A DNA stretch of 64,000 bases from Arminella tubonensis (GTDB lineage: Bacteria > Pseudomonadota > Alphaproteobacteria > Rhizobiales > Rhizobiaceae), in assembly GCF_003240585.1 (NCBI RefSeq), contig NZ_PCDP01000039.1:1-64000 (forward strand), given 5' to 3'. The notes under the pieces were generated by a model. It worked only from the letters and a program-made list of their open reading frames with translations. It was not told where the DNA came from and did no database searches. Positions 52,630-62,295 of the stretch are shown one piece after another (within the stretch, counting starts at the first letter, position 1; the number at the start of each line of letters is the position of its first letter). The position numbers and the translations under genes were made by a program.

Positions 52630-54434
52630 CCGACGGACAGGCTTTCGACATCGCATCCCTGCACGCCGCCTATGGCAATGGATGGACCCTGGTGGACATG
52701 ATCGACACGGTGTTCGCCCGCATCGCCGCCGTCGACGACCCCGGCATTTTCCTGCATCTGGCGGAAAAGGCGAGCCTGATCGCCGAAACTGAAACGCTCG
52801 GGCCGTTCGATCCTCTGTCGAAGTCGCTCTGGGGCGTTCCCTTCGCGGTTAAAGACAACATCGATGTCGCGGGAATGCCGACCACGGCCGCCTGCCCCGA
52901 CTTTTCCTATTTGCCGCAAGCGGATGCCACCGTGGTCCGACTATTGCGACAGGCCGGTGCGATCGTTATCGGCAAAACCAATCTCGACCAGTTCGCCACC
53001 GGCCTCGTCGGCGTCCGCACGCCTTATGCCGTTCCCCGCAATGCTGTCGACGCGACATTGGTCCCTGGCGGATCGAGCTCCGGCTCGGCAGTCGCAACCG
53101 CCCACGGGATCGTCAGCTTTGCACTTGGAACCGACACAGCGGGGTCCGGTCGCATTCCGGCTGGGTTGAACAACATCGTCGGCCTGAAACCCAGTCTCGG
53201 TGCGCTGTCGACGACCGGCGTCATTCCCGCCTGCCGCACACTCGATTGCGTCTCCATCTTCGCGCTGACGGTGGATGATGCATGGTCGGTCTTTTCAGTG
53301 GCGGCCAACGCCGACCCGACCGATAGCTATTCGAGAACCGTGGATGTGTCAGGCTCCGCTGCCGCGCCGCCAGCGCTGACCATCGGCATTCCGGCCAGAA
53401 CCGATCTTGAATTCTTCGGCGACAACCAGATGGAGGCCGCCTACTCCGCAGCCTTAGAGACGTTGACAAAGCTTGGCCATAAGCTGGTCGAACTGCCGTT
53501 TGGCGATTTCTACAAGGTGGCAGACCTGCTCTATGAAGGCGCCTGGGTCGCCGAGCGCTATGCTGCGGTAAAGCCATTCTTCGACGAAAAGGAAGCAAGC
53601 TTCCATCTGGTCACCCGGAAGATCTACGGTGGGGCAAAAGCTCTGTCAGCGGCGGATGCCTTCAATGGGCTCTACGCCTTGCAGGCGCTGAAACGCAAGC
53701 TTGCCCCGCTGATCGCCTCGGTCGATCTCATCTGCGTTCCGACGGCCCCGACACACTATACTGTCGCCGACCTTGCGGCGGAGCCGATCCGGGAGAACTC
53801 GCGCCTCGGCACCTACACCAATTTCGTCAACCTTCTCGATATGTGCGGCATCGCTGTTCCGACCGGAATGCGCCAGGACGGCCTCCCGGCAAGCGTGACC
53901 CTGCTTGCGCCGTTCGGTTGCGATGAGCTGACGGCGGCGCTCGCACGTGATCTGCATCGAGCCACCCACCTTTCGCTCGGGGCTACCGGTTGGCCCCAGC
54001 CCGCGCCAGCAGCAATCCCTGCGCGGACGAAAGGCGATCGCATCAATCTCGTTGTCGTTGGCGCCCATCTGTCCGGGATGCCGCTGAACGGGCAGCTCAA
54101 GACACTCGGGGCCCAGTTCCTGAAAGCCATACGGACGACTGCTTCCTATCGCCTCTACGCCCTTGCCGGCCAAACCCCGGCCAAGCCGGGCCTTATCCGC
54201 GTCGACGACGGCAAGGGTGCGGAGATCGCCGTCGAGGTCTGGCAATTGACGCCGGCTGCCTTCGGTCAGTTCGTCGCAGCCATCCCTGCCCCGCTGGGTA
54301 TCGGCACCATTACCCTTGCCGACGGAAGCGCCGCAAAGGGCTTCCTGGTGGAATCAGCGGGCTTGGAGGGCGCGCGTGATATCACAGGCTATGGAGGTTG
54401 GCGGGCCTATGTTGAAAGCCTCGTGGCGGCATAG
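52626..54434 (+). CDS. atzF: Allophanate hydrolase
   Basis: Splits allophanate to two CO2 and two NH3, the last step of biuret and cyanurate breakdown. The 602-aa protein has an amidase-signature domain (about 1-440) with the triad K76 (VPFAVKDNIDV), S150 (PGGSSSGSAV) and S174 (LGTDTAGSGRIPA); the spacings 74 and 24 equal those of Pseudomonas AtzF (K91, S165, S189). A C-terminal domain (about 455-602) follows: VVVGAHLSGMPLNGQL, EIAVEVWQLT, GWRAYVESLV. It overlaps the cupin stop (ATGA) and ends the operon. Confidence 0.93.
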   Translation: MTDGQAFDIASLHAAYGNGWTLVDMIDTVFARIAAVDDPGIFLHLAEKASLIAETETLGPFDPLSKSLWGVPFAVKDNIDVAGMPTTAACPDFSYLPQADATVVRLLRQAGAIVIGKTNLDQFATGLVGVRTPYAVPRNAVDATLVPGGSSSGSAVATAHGIVSFALGTDTAGSGRIPAGLNNIVGLKPSLGALSTTGVIPACRTLDCVSIFALTVDDAWSVFSVAANADPTDSYSRTVDVSGSAAAPPALTIGIPARTDLEFFGDNQMEAAYSAALETLTKLGHKLVELPFGDFYKVADLLYEGAWVAERYAAVKPFFDEKEASFHLVTRKIYGGAKALSAADAFNGLYALQALKRKLAPLIASVDLICVPTAPTHYTVADLAAEPIRENSRLGTYTNFVNLLDMCGIAVPTGMRQDGLPASVTLLAPFGCDELTAALARDLHRATHLSLGATGWPQPAPAAIPARTKGDRINLVVVGAHLSGMPLNGQLKTLGAQFLKAIRTTASYRLYALAGQTPAKPGLIRVDDGKGAEIAVEVWQLTPAAFGQFVAAIPAPLGIGTITLADGSAAKGFLVESAGLEGARDITGYGGWRAYVESLVAA

Positions 54435-54707
54435 GAACGACGCGTCTTTCGCCCGCACCACCTCAGCCCGCCTTTGTGGCTCTGCGTCGATTTTCGCTGT
54501 CCATAAACATCGACCGTCTCGTCAGTGCCAAGGCATTTTGCGGCATACCGCCAGCCACCAATCACTCGGCGGTCGTCGGGGCGCCGGACAATTCATCGAA
54601 TATGAACTCCGGAATTTGCCGGTCCTGCTCACCCGCGTGACATCCTATGATCGGGCGCCCTCATATGCTCTAGTACCAGCCAACGTGAATCAACGGGGAT
54701 GTCAGCC

Positions 54708-57700
54708 ATGTCTTCCGAACCCAATCGCCACTTCCAGACCCCCCGCCGCGAAAATCTCGGCCTGCTTTCGATTGCCAATGATACCGGGCTATCGATAACA
54801 GTGTTGCCGAACGGCACGCTCTTTGCGATCGAGCATGGCGATCAGCACGGCACCGTCATGATCAACCAGGTATTGGGGTCGCCCGTCTACGGCGGGATAG
54901 GACGGCTCTATCTTAGGATCGGTGGCTCCGAGCCGCTTGTCAGCGAGATTGTCGGCCCGAGGGCGAAGGTGGATTTTGGCCATGGTGCGACCAGCTTCTC
55001 GTGGAGTGGAGAAACGCAGGGCGTTCGGCATAGCGTGCGGTTGCAACTGCATCCGACCGAGCCGATATGGTTCTGGCGAGTATCGCTGGAGAACAGAACG
55101 ACGGAGGCTATTTCCGCCGACCTTGTGCTGCTTCAGGATATCGGTCTTGGCGACCAGGGTTTCCTGATGGGAAGCGAGGCCTATGCCTCGCAATATGTCG
55201 ACCACCACATGGCCCTTCATCCGGCGTTCGGCCCCGTCGTCATGAACCGGCAAAACCTCAAACAGAGCGGCGCGCGAAACCCCTGGCTCGCGCAGGGTTG
55301 CATCGAAGGCGCGGCTGCCTATTCAACGGATGCCATCCAGCTTGTGAGCCTTGCAGCCAGCGATGGCCAGCTGGTGCCCGATTTTGGCTCCAGTCTGCCA
55401 AGTGCGCGGCGGCAGCATGAGTTGGCGTGCCCTACGATCCAGTCGATGCCGCTTTCCTTGCAACCGGGCGCACCCAGCAAGGTGACATTCTTCGGCCTGC
55501 CCGTCCTCGACCATCCCGAGGCATCGAGCGATGCCGACCTGTCTCGCCTCGATCTAGTGTCCCATTTCGCCGACGAACTGAACGATGCCGACATTGCCGA
55601 GAATACACCGGTTCGCGGTCTGCTGCAGGATGCGCCTCTCGCAGCGGCCCTATCGCCCGACGGGGCGACAATCGCCCGTCTCTACCCCGAGCGGGAACTG
55701 GAAGAGCGTGTCGACGGCCAGCTGCTTTCCTTCTTCGTGCGAGATGGTTTTCAAAACCGCCATGTCGTATTGCTTGAAAAGGAACGCGCCGTCGCGCGGC
55801 GTCATGGCGCGTTGGTGCGCAGCGGCGGTAACATGATGCCGGACAACCACACGCTGGCTGCGACCTGCTGGATGCAGGGAATATTCGCCGCGCAGCTGAC
55901 GATCGGTAATACCTCGTTCCACAAACTGTTCTCGGTATCGCGCGATCCCTACAACCTGACGCGGTCAAGCGGCCTGCGCATTCTGGTCGACGCAGGTCAA
56001 GGCTGGCAGCTGCTGGGCGTTCCCTCTATTTTCGAAATGGGGCTCAGTGACTGCCGCTGGCTCTACCGGCTCGCCGATCGGACAATTGCCGTGACATCGG
56101 TCGCCTCGGGCGAGGACCCGGCAATGCAGTGGACCATCGCTGTCGATGGCGCTCCCTGCCACTTTCTGGTTTTCGGCCACATCGTACTCGGCGAGCGCGA
56201 GTTCGAGACGAGCGGCAGGATAGAGTTCGACGCCGCGCGTAAGCGCATCTCATTCCGGCCGGATCCCGGCTGGCTCTGGGGCGAACGCTTTCCCGACGCC
56301 GCCTATCATCTGGTCACCTCCACTCCTGATGCCATCGAGGCCATCGGCGGGGATGAACTTCTCTATGGCGATGGTATCGCGCGTAGCGGCGCGTTTGTCG
56401 CGTTCAAGTCCAACCCTGCAAACAGGCTTAGCTTCGCCGTCGTGGGTTCGATGACAGACGCGTCCGAGGGCGAGCGGCTCGCGGAGCGCTATGAAAGCGG
56501 CGTGAAGGAAGAGCTTATGATGGCGTCGGCAACACGCTTCTGGCGCCATGTCACGCGCAGTCTCGAGCTTGACGGCAAGGGCGCGGACATCGCCGCACAG
56601 GCGACCATTTTGCCTTGGTTTGCCCACGACGCAATCGTGCACCTCAGCGTACCGCACGGTCTCGAGCAATATACCGGTGCTGCATGGGGCACACGCGATG
56701 CTTGCCAGGGACCGGTCGAATTCCTGCTCGCCTATGAGCATGACGCCGAGGTGAAACAGCTTCTGGCGATTGTCTTTGCCGAGCAGTATCGGGACCGGGG
56801 CGACTGGCCGCAGTGGTTCATGCTGGAGCCCTATTCGAATATTCGGTCGAGCGAAAGCCATGGCGATATTGTCGTCTGGCCGCTGAAAGCGCTCTGCGAC
56901 TATATCGAAGCAACGGGCGATTTCGCCTTCCTGGACGAGGCAGCATCGTGGCGTGACGACGAGACGACTGAGAAAACGCCGGAAACCGCGACGATTGCCG
57001 CACATGTCGAGAAGCTGCTGGAGACCGTGCGCGACCGGTTCATTCCCGGCACCAGCCTTATCCGTTACGGCGAAGGAGACTGGAACGACTCCCTTCAGCC
57101 CGCAGATCCTCATTTGCGCGACTGGATGGTTAGCAGCTGGACTGTCGCGCTGCTTTATGAGCAGATTGTCCGCTACTCCGCGATCATGGACCATCGGGGA
57201 GAGGCGGCCGAGGCAAAGGCGCTTGCCGAGAGCGCGGAGGCGATGCGGGCGGATTTCAACCGGTTCCTCGTTCGCGACGGGATCGTCGCCGGCTACGGTC
57301 TCTTCGATCCCGGCCATGACGACGTCGAACTCCTGCTTCACCCCGAGGATCACCGGACCGGCCTCCACTACTCGTTGATCTCGATGACGCAGGCGATGCT
57401 CGGCGGGCTTTTCACGCCCGAGCAGAGACGTGATCACATGAAGCTCATCAACGACAATCTGCTGTTTCCCGATGGCGTCAGGCTGATGGAAAGGCCGGCA
57501 CGATATTCCGGCGGACCCGAGACGCTTTTCCGGCGGGCAGAATCGTCATCCTTCTTCGGTCGCGAAATCGGGCTGATGTATGTGCACGCGCATCTGCGTT
57601 ATTGCGAGGCGCTGGCGATCGATGGCGACGCGGAAGCGGTCTGGAAGGCGCTGTCGCTGGCCAACCCGATCGCCGTGTCCGACCGGCTGCTTAACGCCTC

Positions 57701-57968
57701 GCTTCGCCAGCGCAACACTTATTTCAGCAGCAGCGACGCCGCCTTCCATGATCGTTATCAGGCGGCAGCCGAGTGGGGCCGCGTTAAATCGGGCGATGTC
57801 GCGGTCGACGGCGGCTGGCGCATTTATTCGAGCGGGCCGGGCCTTTACGCCAGGAGCTTTCTGCACAACGTCCTCGGTTTCAAGCGGAAGCTCGGCACAC
57901 GTCTGCGCCAGCCGCTGCTGCCGGCGGGTCATAAGGCGACCGAGGTTACGCTCGACTTCGACGCGTAA
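54708..57968 (+). CDS. GH94 phosphorylase, probable 1,2-beta-oligoglucan phosphorylase
   Basis: A 1086-aa cytoplasmic enzyme, without signal peptide. The C-terminal half (about 620-1086) is a GH94 (alpha/alpha)6 barrel: HGLEQYTGAAWGTRDACQGP, RSSESHGDIVVWPLKALCDY, YGEGDWNDSLQP (general acid Asp near 791) and RFRRAESSSFFGRE-type LFRRAESSSFFGREIG. Length and these segments fit 1,2-beta-oligoglucan phosphorylase, which converts sophoro-oligosaccharides and phosphate to alpha-glucose 1-phosphate. Rhizobia make cyclic beta-1,2-glucans, so a recycling or scavenging role is reasonable. ATG 54708 is better spaced from GGGGA than ATG 54699. It is downstream of the biuret operon but probably separate. 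Confidence 0.82.
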   Translation: MSSEPNRHFQTPRRENLGLLSIANDTGLSITVLPNGTLFAIEHGDQHGTVMINQVLGSPVYGGIGRLYLRIGGSEPLVSEIVGPRAKVDFGHGATSFSWSGETQGVRHSVRLQLHPTEPIWFWRVSLENRTTEAISADLVLLQDIGLGDQGFLMGSEAYASQYVDHHMALHPAFGPVVMNRQNLKQSGARNPWLAQGCIEGAAAYSTDAIQLVSLAASDGQLVPDFGSSLPSARRQHELACPTIQSMPLSLQPGAPSKVTFFGLPVLDHPEASSDADLSRLDLVSHFADELNDADIAENTPVRGLLQDAPLAAALSPDGATIARLYPERELEERVDGQLLSFFVRDGFQNRHVVLLEKERAVARRHGALVRSGGNMMPDNHTLAATCWMQGIFAAQLTIGNTSFHKLFSVSRDPYNLTRSSGLRILVDAGQGWQLLGVPSIFEMGLSDCRWLYRLADRTIAVTSVASGEDPAMQWTIAVDGAPCHFLVFGHIVLGEREFETSGRIEFDAARKRISFRPDPGWLWGERFPDAAYHLVTSTPDAIEAIGGDELLYGDGIARSGAFVAFKSNPANRLSFAVVGSMTDASEGERLAERYESGVKEELMMASATRFWRHVTRSLELDGKGADIAAQATILPWFAHDAIVHLSVPHGLEQYTGAAWGTRDACQGPVEFLLAYEHDAEVKQLLAIVFAEQYRDRGDWPQWFMLEPYSNIRSSESHGDIVVWPLKALCDYIEATGDFAFLDEAASWRDDETTEKTPETATIAAHVEKLLETVRDRFIPGTSLIRYGEGDWNDSLQPADPHLRDWMVSSWTVALLYEQIVRYSAIMDHRGEAAEAKALAESAEAMRADFNRFLVRDGIVAGYGLFDPGHDDVELLLHPEDHRTGLHYSLISMTQAMLGGLFTPEQRRDHMKLINDNLLFPDGVRLMERPARYSGGPETLFRRAESSSFFGREIGLMYVHAHLRYCEALAIDGDAEAVWKALSLANPIAVSDRLLNASLRQRNTYFSSSDAAFHDRYQAAAEWGRVKSGDVAVDGGWRIYSSGPGLYARSFLHNVLGFKRKLGTRLRQPLLPAGHKATEVTLDFDA

Positions 57969-57986
57969 CCTCGGCTCGTTTCGAGT

Positions 57987-58443
57987 TCACAACAGCTCGT
58001 GAACTTCGTCGATCGACGTTTCGGCCGTGGGCCGATCGAAGACGATCTCTCCGCGCGCCATGGCGACGATCCGGTCGCAGGATTGGAAGACGTGCTGCAT
58101 GTTGTGGGAGATGAAGATGCCCGTCAGTCCCTGCGCCTTCAGGCCCCGAACGAAGCCGATGACCTTGTTGGTTTCCTTGACGGAGAGATGATTGGTCGGC
58201 TCGTCGAGGATGAGGACCTTGGATTTGAAATGCATGGCGCGCGCAATCGCGACGCCCTGCTTCTGTCCGCCCGAGAGCTCGCCGACAAGCGCGTCCGGCG
58301 AGCGCAAATGCAGATCGACATCGGCGATTGCCTTGACGCTCTCTTCGCGCATGCGGCGCTGATCCATGATCCCGAAACCTCCGAAGGCCCATTTCAACGG
58401 CTCGCGGCCGATGAAAAGGTTTCGCGCGATGTCGGCACAGATT
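57987..58443 (-). pseudogene. Sugar ABC transporter ATPase, 5'-truncated
   Basis: The remaining 150 residues correspond to the second half of an FrcA/RbsA-like single ATPase: DIARNLFIGREPLKW, GGFGIMDQRRMREESVKAI, signature LSGGQKQGVAIARAM, Walker B VLILDEPTNHLS and FISHNMQHVFQSCDRI, ending DEVHELL. The Walker A half is gone: to the right of about 58443 the DNA belongs to another gene on the opposite strand. The signature Gln-Gly and DEPTNHLS are slightly off the usual QRQ and DEPTAAL, perhaps drift. It is nonfunctional. Confidence 0.85.
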
Positions 58444-59090
58444 CCGTTCGTCACGACCCGAATGGAGCATTCGGCGTCGAAGAGGCCATCCGCTTTGCCA
58501 AAGGCATCGAGGATCTGAACAACGACTACTTCGAGGATCCAAACTGGGGATTGAACGGCATGCGGCGGGTGCGCGAGAACGCTTCGATGCCGTTGGCGAC
58601 GAACACCGTCGTCATCAATTTCGAACAGTTGGCAACCAACGTACTCAATCCCGCATGCGACGTGATCCTGCTCGACACGACCTTTTGGGGCGGCATCCGC
58701 CCTTGCATCAAGGTGGCAGGCATCTGTGAAGCGTTTCAGCTTGGCATTGCCGTTCATTCCTCAGAAACTTGGCATCCAGCTCGCGACGATGCTCCATCTT
58801 GGCGCGGTGCTGCCAAACCTCGTCTTCACCGCCGACGCACATTACCATCAGCTCGTCGACGACATCATCATCGGCGGGCCGATGCAATACAAGAACGGGG
58901 CCATTGCCGTTCCGACGGGACCCGGTCTCGGCGTCGAGATCGACCGCGACAAGCTCGGCAAATATGCCGAGCTCTACAAATTCCTGGGTGGCTCCTCTAT
59001 GACCGCGATCAGGCGCGACCTGGCTGGTTCTCCGTGGTGCCCAACACCCGCTGGGCCGATCCGGCTGACGGTCGCGTCGTCGATCATTGA
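58440..59090 (+). pseudogene. Enolase-superfamily (glucarate dehydratase-like) gene, 5'-truncated and frameshifted
   Basis: Readable in three pieces: HDPNGAFGVEEAIRFAKGIE through FEDPNWGLNGMRRVRENASM and INFEQLATNVLNPACDVILL to GIAVHSS (58443-58763); after one extra A at 58765-58767, LGIQLATMLHLGAVLPNLVF through GPGLGVEIDRDKLGKYAELY (to about 58990); then back in the first frame, LYDRDQARPGWFSVVPNTRW to a TGA at 59088. A metal-ligand Glu and the active-site His remain, but the N-terminal capping domain and K-x-K motif are lost. The stop overlaps the end of the AraC gene. Confidence 0.85.
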
Positions 59091-59908
59091 GCTGAAGCCC
59101 TGCCGCCAAAATAGGCGCGCGGAGCGACGCCGAGCATGCGCTTGAACATGGTGGTGAAGGCGGCGATGCTTTCATAGCCGAGGTCAAGCGCGACCGATGT
59201 AACAGGCTCACCACCGGCAAGGCGCGGGAGGGCGGCGAAAAGGCATGCCTGCTGGCGCCAGATCGAGAGGCTGAGGCCGGTCTCGCGGTGGAAAGCCCGG
59301 GTGAAGGTGCGCCGGCTCATGGAGAGTTCCCTTGCCCAATCGTCGATGACGAGGTGTGGAGACGGCTTCGCCAGAAACCGGCTGCAAAGCGCAGCCAGCC
59401 GGGGCTCCTCGGGAAAGGGCAGCCCAAGCGAGCGATCCGGCAGCGTCGATATCACGTCGAGCAGCAAAGGCATTATCAGGTCGATCCGTCCGGTCGACGC
59501 ACCGTCGGGCCGGGGCGCCGCGGCCTCGACGATCAGCGCACGGGCAAGATCGGTGATGGCGACGACACGCGCCACATTGGGAAAGGCCGGAAGCGCATCC
59601 TGCGCCACGTAAACCGACAGCATGTTGACCTCGCCCAGAATATCGACGGAGTGTTCAATTCCAGCCGGTATCCACAGCGCGTGCTCCGGCGGCACCATCC
59701 AGCGCCCCTGGGTCGAGGTGACCATCACAACGCCGGTGCGAGCATAGAGCAGCTGCGGTCGGCTATGGCTGTGCCACTCCACGAAATCACCGGCGGGATA
59801 GTGGCTCGGCATCGCATAGATCGGGCCGGTCGAAGCCTCGATCGCCCTCAGCCGCTTATTGTGACGTTCGGGTGTGTCGGCAGGAACACGTTTCGACCGA
59901 TTGAGCAT
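59084..59908 (-). CDS. AraC-family regulator with N-terminal cupin (NimR-like)
   Basis: A 274-aa regulator from ATG 59908. The N-terminal cupin reads DFVEWHSHSRPQLLYARTGV and RWMVPPEHALWIPAGIEHSV, as in NimR/YdhB-type proteins; the C-terminal AraC HTH pair is LVIDDWARELSMSRRTFTRA and VTSVALDLGYESIAAFTTMF. NimR-type regulators usually control an adjacent, divergent efflux gene, and here an MFS transporter starts 88 bases away on the other strand. Confidence 0.87.
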   Translation of the reverse strand: MLNRSKRVPADTPERHNKRLRAIEASTGPIYAMPSHYPAGDFVEWHSHSRPQLLYARTGVVMVTSTQGRWMVPPEHALWIPAGIEHSVDILGEVNMLSVYVAQDALPAFPNVARVVAITDLARALIVEAAAPRPDGASTGRIDLIMPLLLDVISTLPDRSLGLPFPEEPRLAALCSRFLAKPSPHLVIDDWARELSMSRRTFTRAFHRETGLSLSIWRQQACLFAALPRLAGGEPVTSVALDLGYESIAAFTTMFKRMLGVAPRAYFGGRASAQ

Positions 59909-59996
59909 GGTTTGGCCCACTTGCGAAAGAAATGGACCAAAACACGAAAGCAAGGCGGAGACAAGCGGCCTATCGAGAGGCGTTGACAGACGGAGT

Positions 59997-61226
59997 ATGA
60001 ACGTGACCAACAGTGCAATGAGCCTGGAAAAGCAATCGGCCGAAGAGACTGTCTTCGCCATCATCATGGCGGTCAGCTTCTGCCATCTGCTCAACGACAC
60101 GATGCAATCGCTAATTCCGGCGCTTTATCCCATGATCAAGCAGAGTTACGGGCTCGATTTCACGCAGATCGGATTTCTCGGCCTGGTCTTTCAGGTGACG
60201 GCATCGCTGCTTCAGCCGTTGATCGGAATTTACACCGATAAGCGGCCCCTGCCCTATTCGCTGACGGTGGGGATGGGCTTCACGCTCATCGGGCTGCTGC
60301 TGCTGGCATTCGCTCACGCCTATTGGGTCTTGCTGATCGGCGCCGGCGTGGTAGGCCTTGGATCCGCAGTCTTCCATCCCGAATCGTCCCGCGTTGCCCG
60401 GCTGGCCTCGGGCGGGCGGCATGGGCTGGCGCAATCTCTGTTTCAGGTCGGCGGCAATTTCGGATCGGCCATGGGGCCATTGCTTGCGGCATTCATCGTC
60501 CTGCCGCGCGGGCAGACCAGCGTCGCGTGGTTCTCGCTCGTGGCATTATTGGGGATGACGGTGCTGTGGCGCGTGGGCATGTGGTATGCGCGACACGGCG
60601 CAGCCAGAGGCAGGCGCAAATCGGTAGCGACGTCAGTCGCCCTCCCGCGCAAGACTGTCATGAAGGCCATCGCCGTGCTGGCGCTGCTGGTGTTCTCGAA
60701 ATACGTCTACATGACAAGCCTGTCGAGCTATTACACCTTCTACATGATCGAGCGCTTCGGGGTGTCCGTCCAACACGCGCAAGTTCTGCTGTTCGTATTC
60801 CTGGGCGCAGTCGCCGTCGGAACCGTGGCCGGCGGTCCCGTCGTCGATTGGTTCGGAACCAAGTTCGTGATCTGGTTCTCGATCCTCGGCGCCCTGCCGT
60901 TCACCCTGGCGCTCCCCTATGCCGATTACACCTGGACGGTCGCGCTGACCTTCGTGATCGGCGTCATCCTCGCCTCGGCCTTCTCCGCCATCGTCGTCTT
61001 CGCGCAGGAGCTGGTTCCGGGGCGTGTGGGGATGATTGCCGGATTGTTCTTCGGCTTTGCATTCGGCATCGGTGGCATAGGTGCAGCCGGCCTCGGGGTT
61101 GTTGCCGACCATATGGGCATCGAGTTCGTCTATCGCCTCTGCTCCTACCTGCCGTTGCTCGGGCTGCTGACGGTATTCCTGCCCAATATCGGCAAGGGTC
61201 GGCGGCACAGAAGCCAAGAGCTCTAG
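59997..61226 (+). CDS. MFS transporter, fosmidomycin-resistance (Fsr) type
   Basis: A 409-aa permease with twelve spans. Fsr-like segments: SFCHLLNDTMQSLIPALYPM near residue 28, DFTQIGFLGLVFQVTASLLQ, IGIYTDKRPLPYSL, and FHPESSRVARLASGGRHGLA followed by QSLFQVGGNFGSAMGPLLAA. The GSAVFHPESSR segment is a signature of this branch. ATG 59997 is used; ATG 60018 is an alternative. It likely exports a drug-like or toxic compound under control of the divergent AraC regulator. Confidence 0.87.
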   Translation: MNVTNSAMSLEKQSAEETVFAIIMAVSFCHLLNDTMQSLIPALYPMIKQSYGLDFTQIGFLGLVFQVTASLLQPLIGIYTDKRPLPYSLTVGMGFTLIGLLLLAFAHAYWVLLIGAGVVGLGSAVFHPESSRVARLASGGRHGLAQSLFQVGGNFGSAMGPLLAAFIVLPRGQTSVAWFSLVALLGMTVLWRVGMWYARHGAARGRRKSVATSVALPRKTVMKAIAVLALLVFSKYVYMTSLSSYYTFYMIERFGVSVQHAQVLLFVFLGAVAVGTVAGGPVVDWFGTKFVIWFSILGALPFTLALPYADYTWTVALTFVIGVILASAFSAIVVFAQELVPGRVGMIAGLFFGFAFGIGGIGAAGLGVVADHMGIEFVYRLCSYLPLLGLLTVFLPNIGKGRRHRSQEL

Positions 61227-61353
61227 GCTCTAGACTTTCACTGCTGTATTTTTAAAGTTGACACGCGCAAAGTTATTTGGTGTTTGGTGCCGTTGCTTGA
61301 ATGTGGCGGCGTCATTGTTGCGCGCAAAACAAAAAAATCGGAAATAACGGGTC

Positions 61354-62295
61354 ATGAGCAAGATACTTACGATCGGCGAAATCCTGGTTGAAATTATCGC
61401 TACCGAGCGAGGAAACGGGTTCCGCGCGCCGGTCTCGCTGATTGGTCCGTTCCCTTCGGGGGCGCCGGCGATTTTCATCGACCAGGTCGGCAAGCTCGGC
61501 CAGGACTGCGCCATCATCTCGCGTGTGGGCGATGATGATTTCGGCCACCTCAACGTCGACCGACTGAGGGCGGACAATGTCGACGTATCCGGTATCGACA
61601 TCGTTCCGCAGGGCACGACTGGCAGCGCCTTCGTGCGCTATCGCGAGGATGGCAGCCGGGCGTTCGTTTTCAACATTCGCCACAGTGCCTGCGGCACGAT
61701 CGAACTCACCGGCAATGCCGCCCGCCTCGCTGAGGAATGCACCCACCTTCACGTCATGGGCACGTCCCTCTACGCCCCAAGCGTCGTCGACAGTATTCTT
61801 GCGGCTATCCGGATCATCAAGTCGAAGGGCGGCACCGTTTCCTTCGATCCCAATCTGCGACCGGAGATATTGAATGCTCCGGGTATGCGAGAGGCGCTGA
61901 AGGCAGTCATTGCCCAGACAGACCTTTTCCTCCCAAGCGGCGCCGAACTCTATCTGTTCACCGAGGCGACCGACGAAAAAGATGCGGTCAAGGAATTGCT
62001 CGCTACTGGAATCAAGGCGGTCGTCGTCAAGCAAGGTTCTGTCGGCGCCACCTATTTCGATCAGACACGCACACTCACAAGTCCCGGTTTCGCGGTCGAA
62101 GAAGTTGATCCAACGGGTGCCGGCGACTGTTTCGGCGCCGCCTTCGTCACTTTCTGGCTGAACGGCGCGGAGCCGGAACAGGCTCTTCTCTACGCCAATG
62201 CCTGCGGCGCAAGAGCCGTCACCAAGGCAGGTCCGATGGAAGGCGCTTCCACGCGCGCTGAGCTCGACGCCTTCCTCGTTTCGCAGAAGGTATGA
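61354..62295 (+). CDS. tagK: PfkB-family tagatose kinase
   Basis: A 313-aa kinase starting SKILTIGEILVEIIATERGN. Motifs: FPSGAPAIFIDQVGKLGQ (substrate site), SFDPNLRPEIL, and the catalytic loop DPTGAGDCFGAAFVTFWL near residue 252. The pairing with a GatZ-like protein by a 4-base overlap matches the Agrobacterium galactitol/altritol pathway, in which D-tagatose is phosphorylated and then epimerised. The sugar assignment rests on that context. Confidence 0.8.
   Translation: MSKILTIGEILVEIIATERGNGFRAPVSLIGPFPSGAPAIFIDQVGKLGQDCAIISRVGDDDFGHLNVDRLRADNVDVSGIDIVPQGTTGSAFVRYREDGSRAFVFNIRHSACGTIELTGNAARLAEECTHLHVMGTSLYAPSVVDSILAAIRIIKSKGGTVSFDPNLRPEILNAPGMREALKAVIAQTDLFLPSGAELYLFTEATDEKDAVKELLATGIKAVVVKQGSVGATYFDQTRTLTSPGFAVEEVDPTGAGDCFGAAFVTFWLNGAEPEQALLYANACGARAVTKAGPMEGASTRAELDAFLVSQKV

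Noticed and set aside
57999..58436. Plus-strand reading upstream of the enolase fragment
   Set aside because: It is the reverse of the ABC ATPase fragment, which has clear signature and Walker B motifs on the minus strand. The enolase similarity begins only at about 58443.
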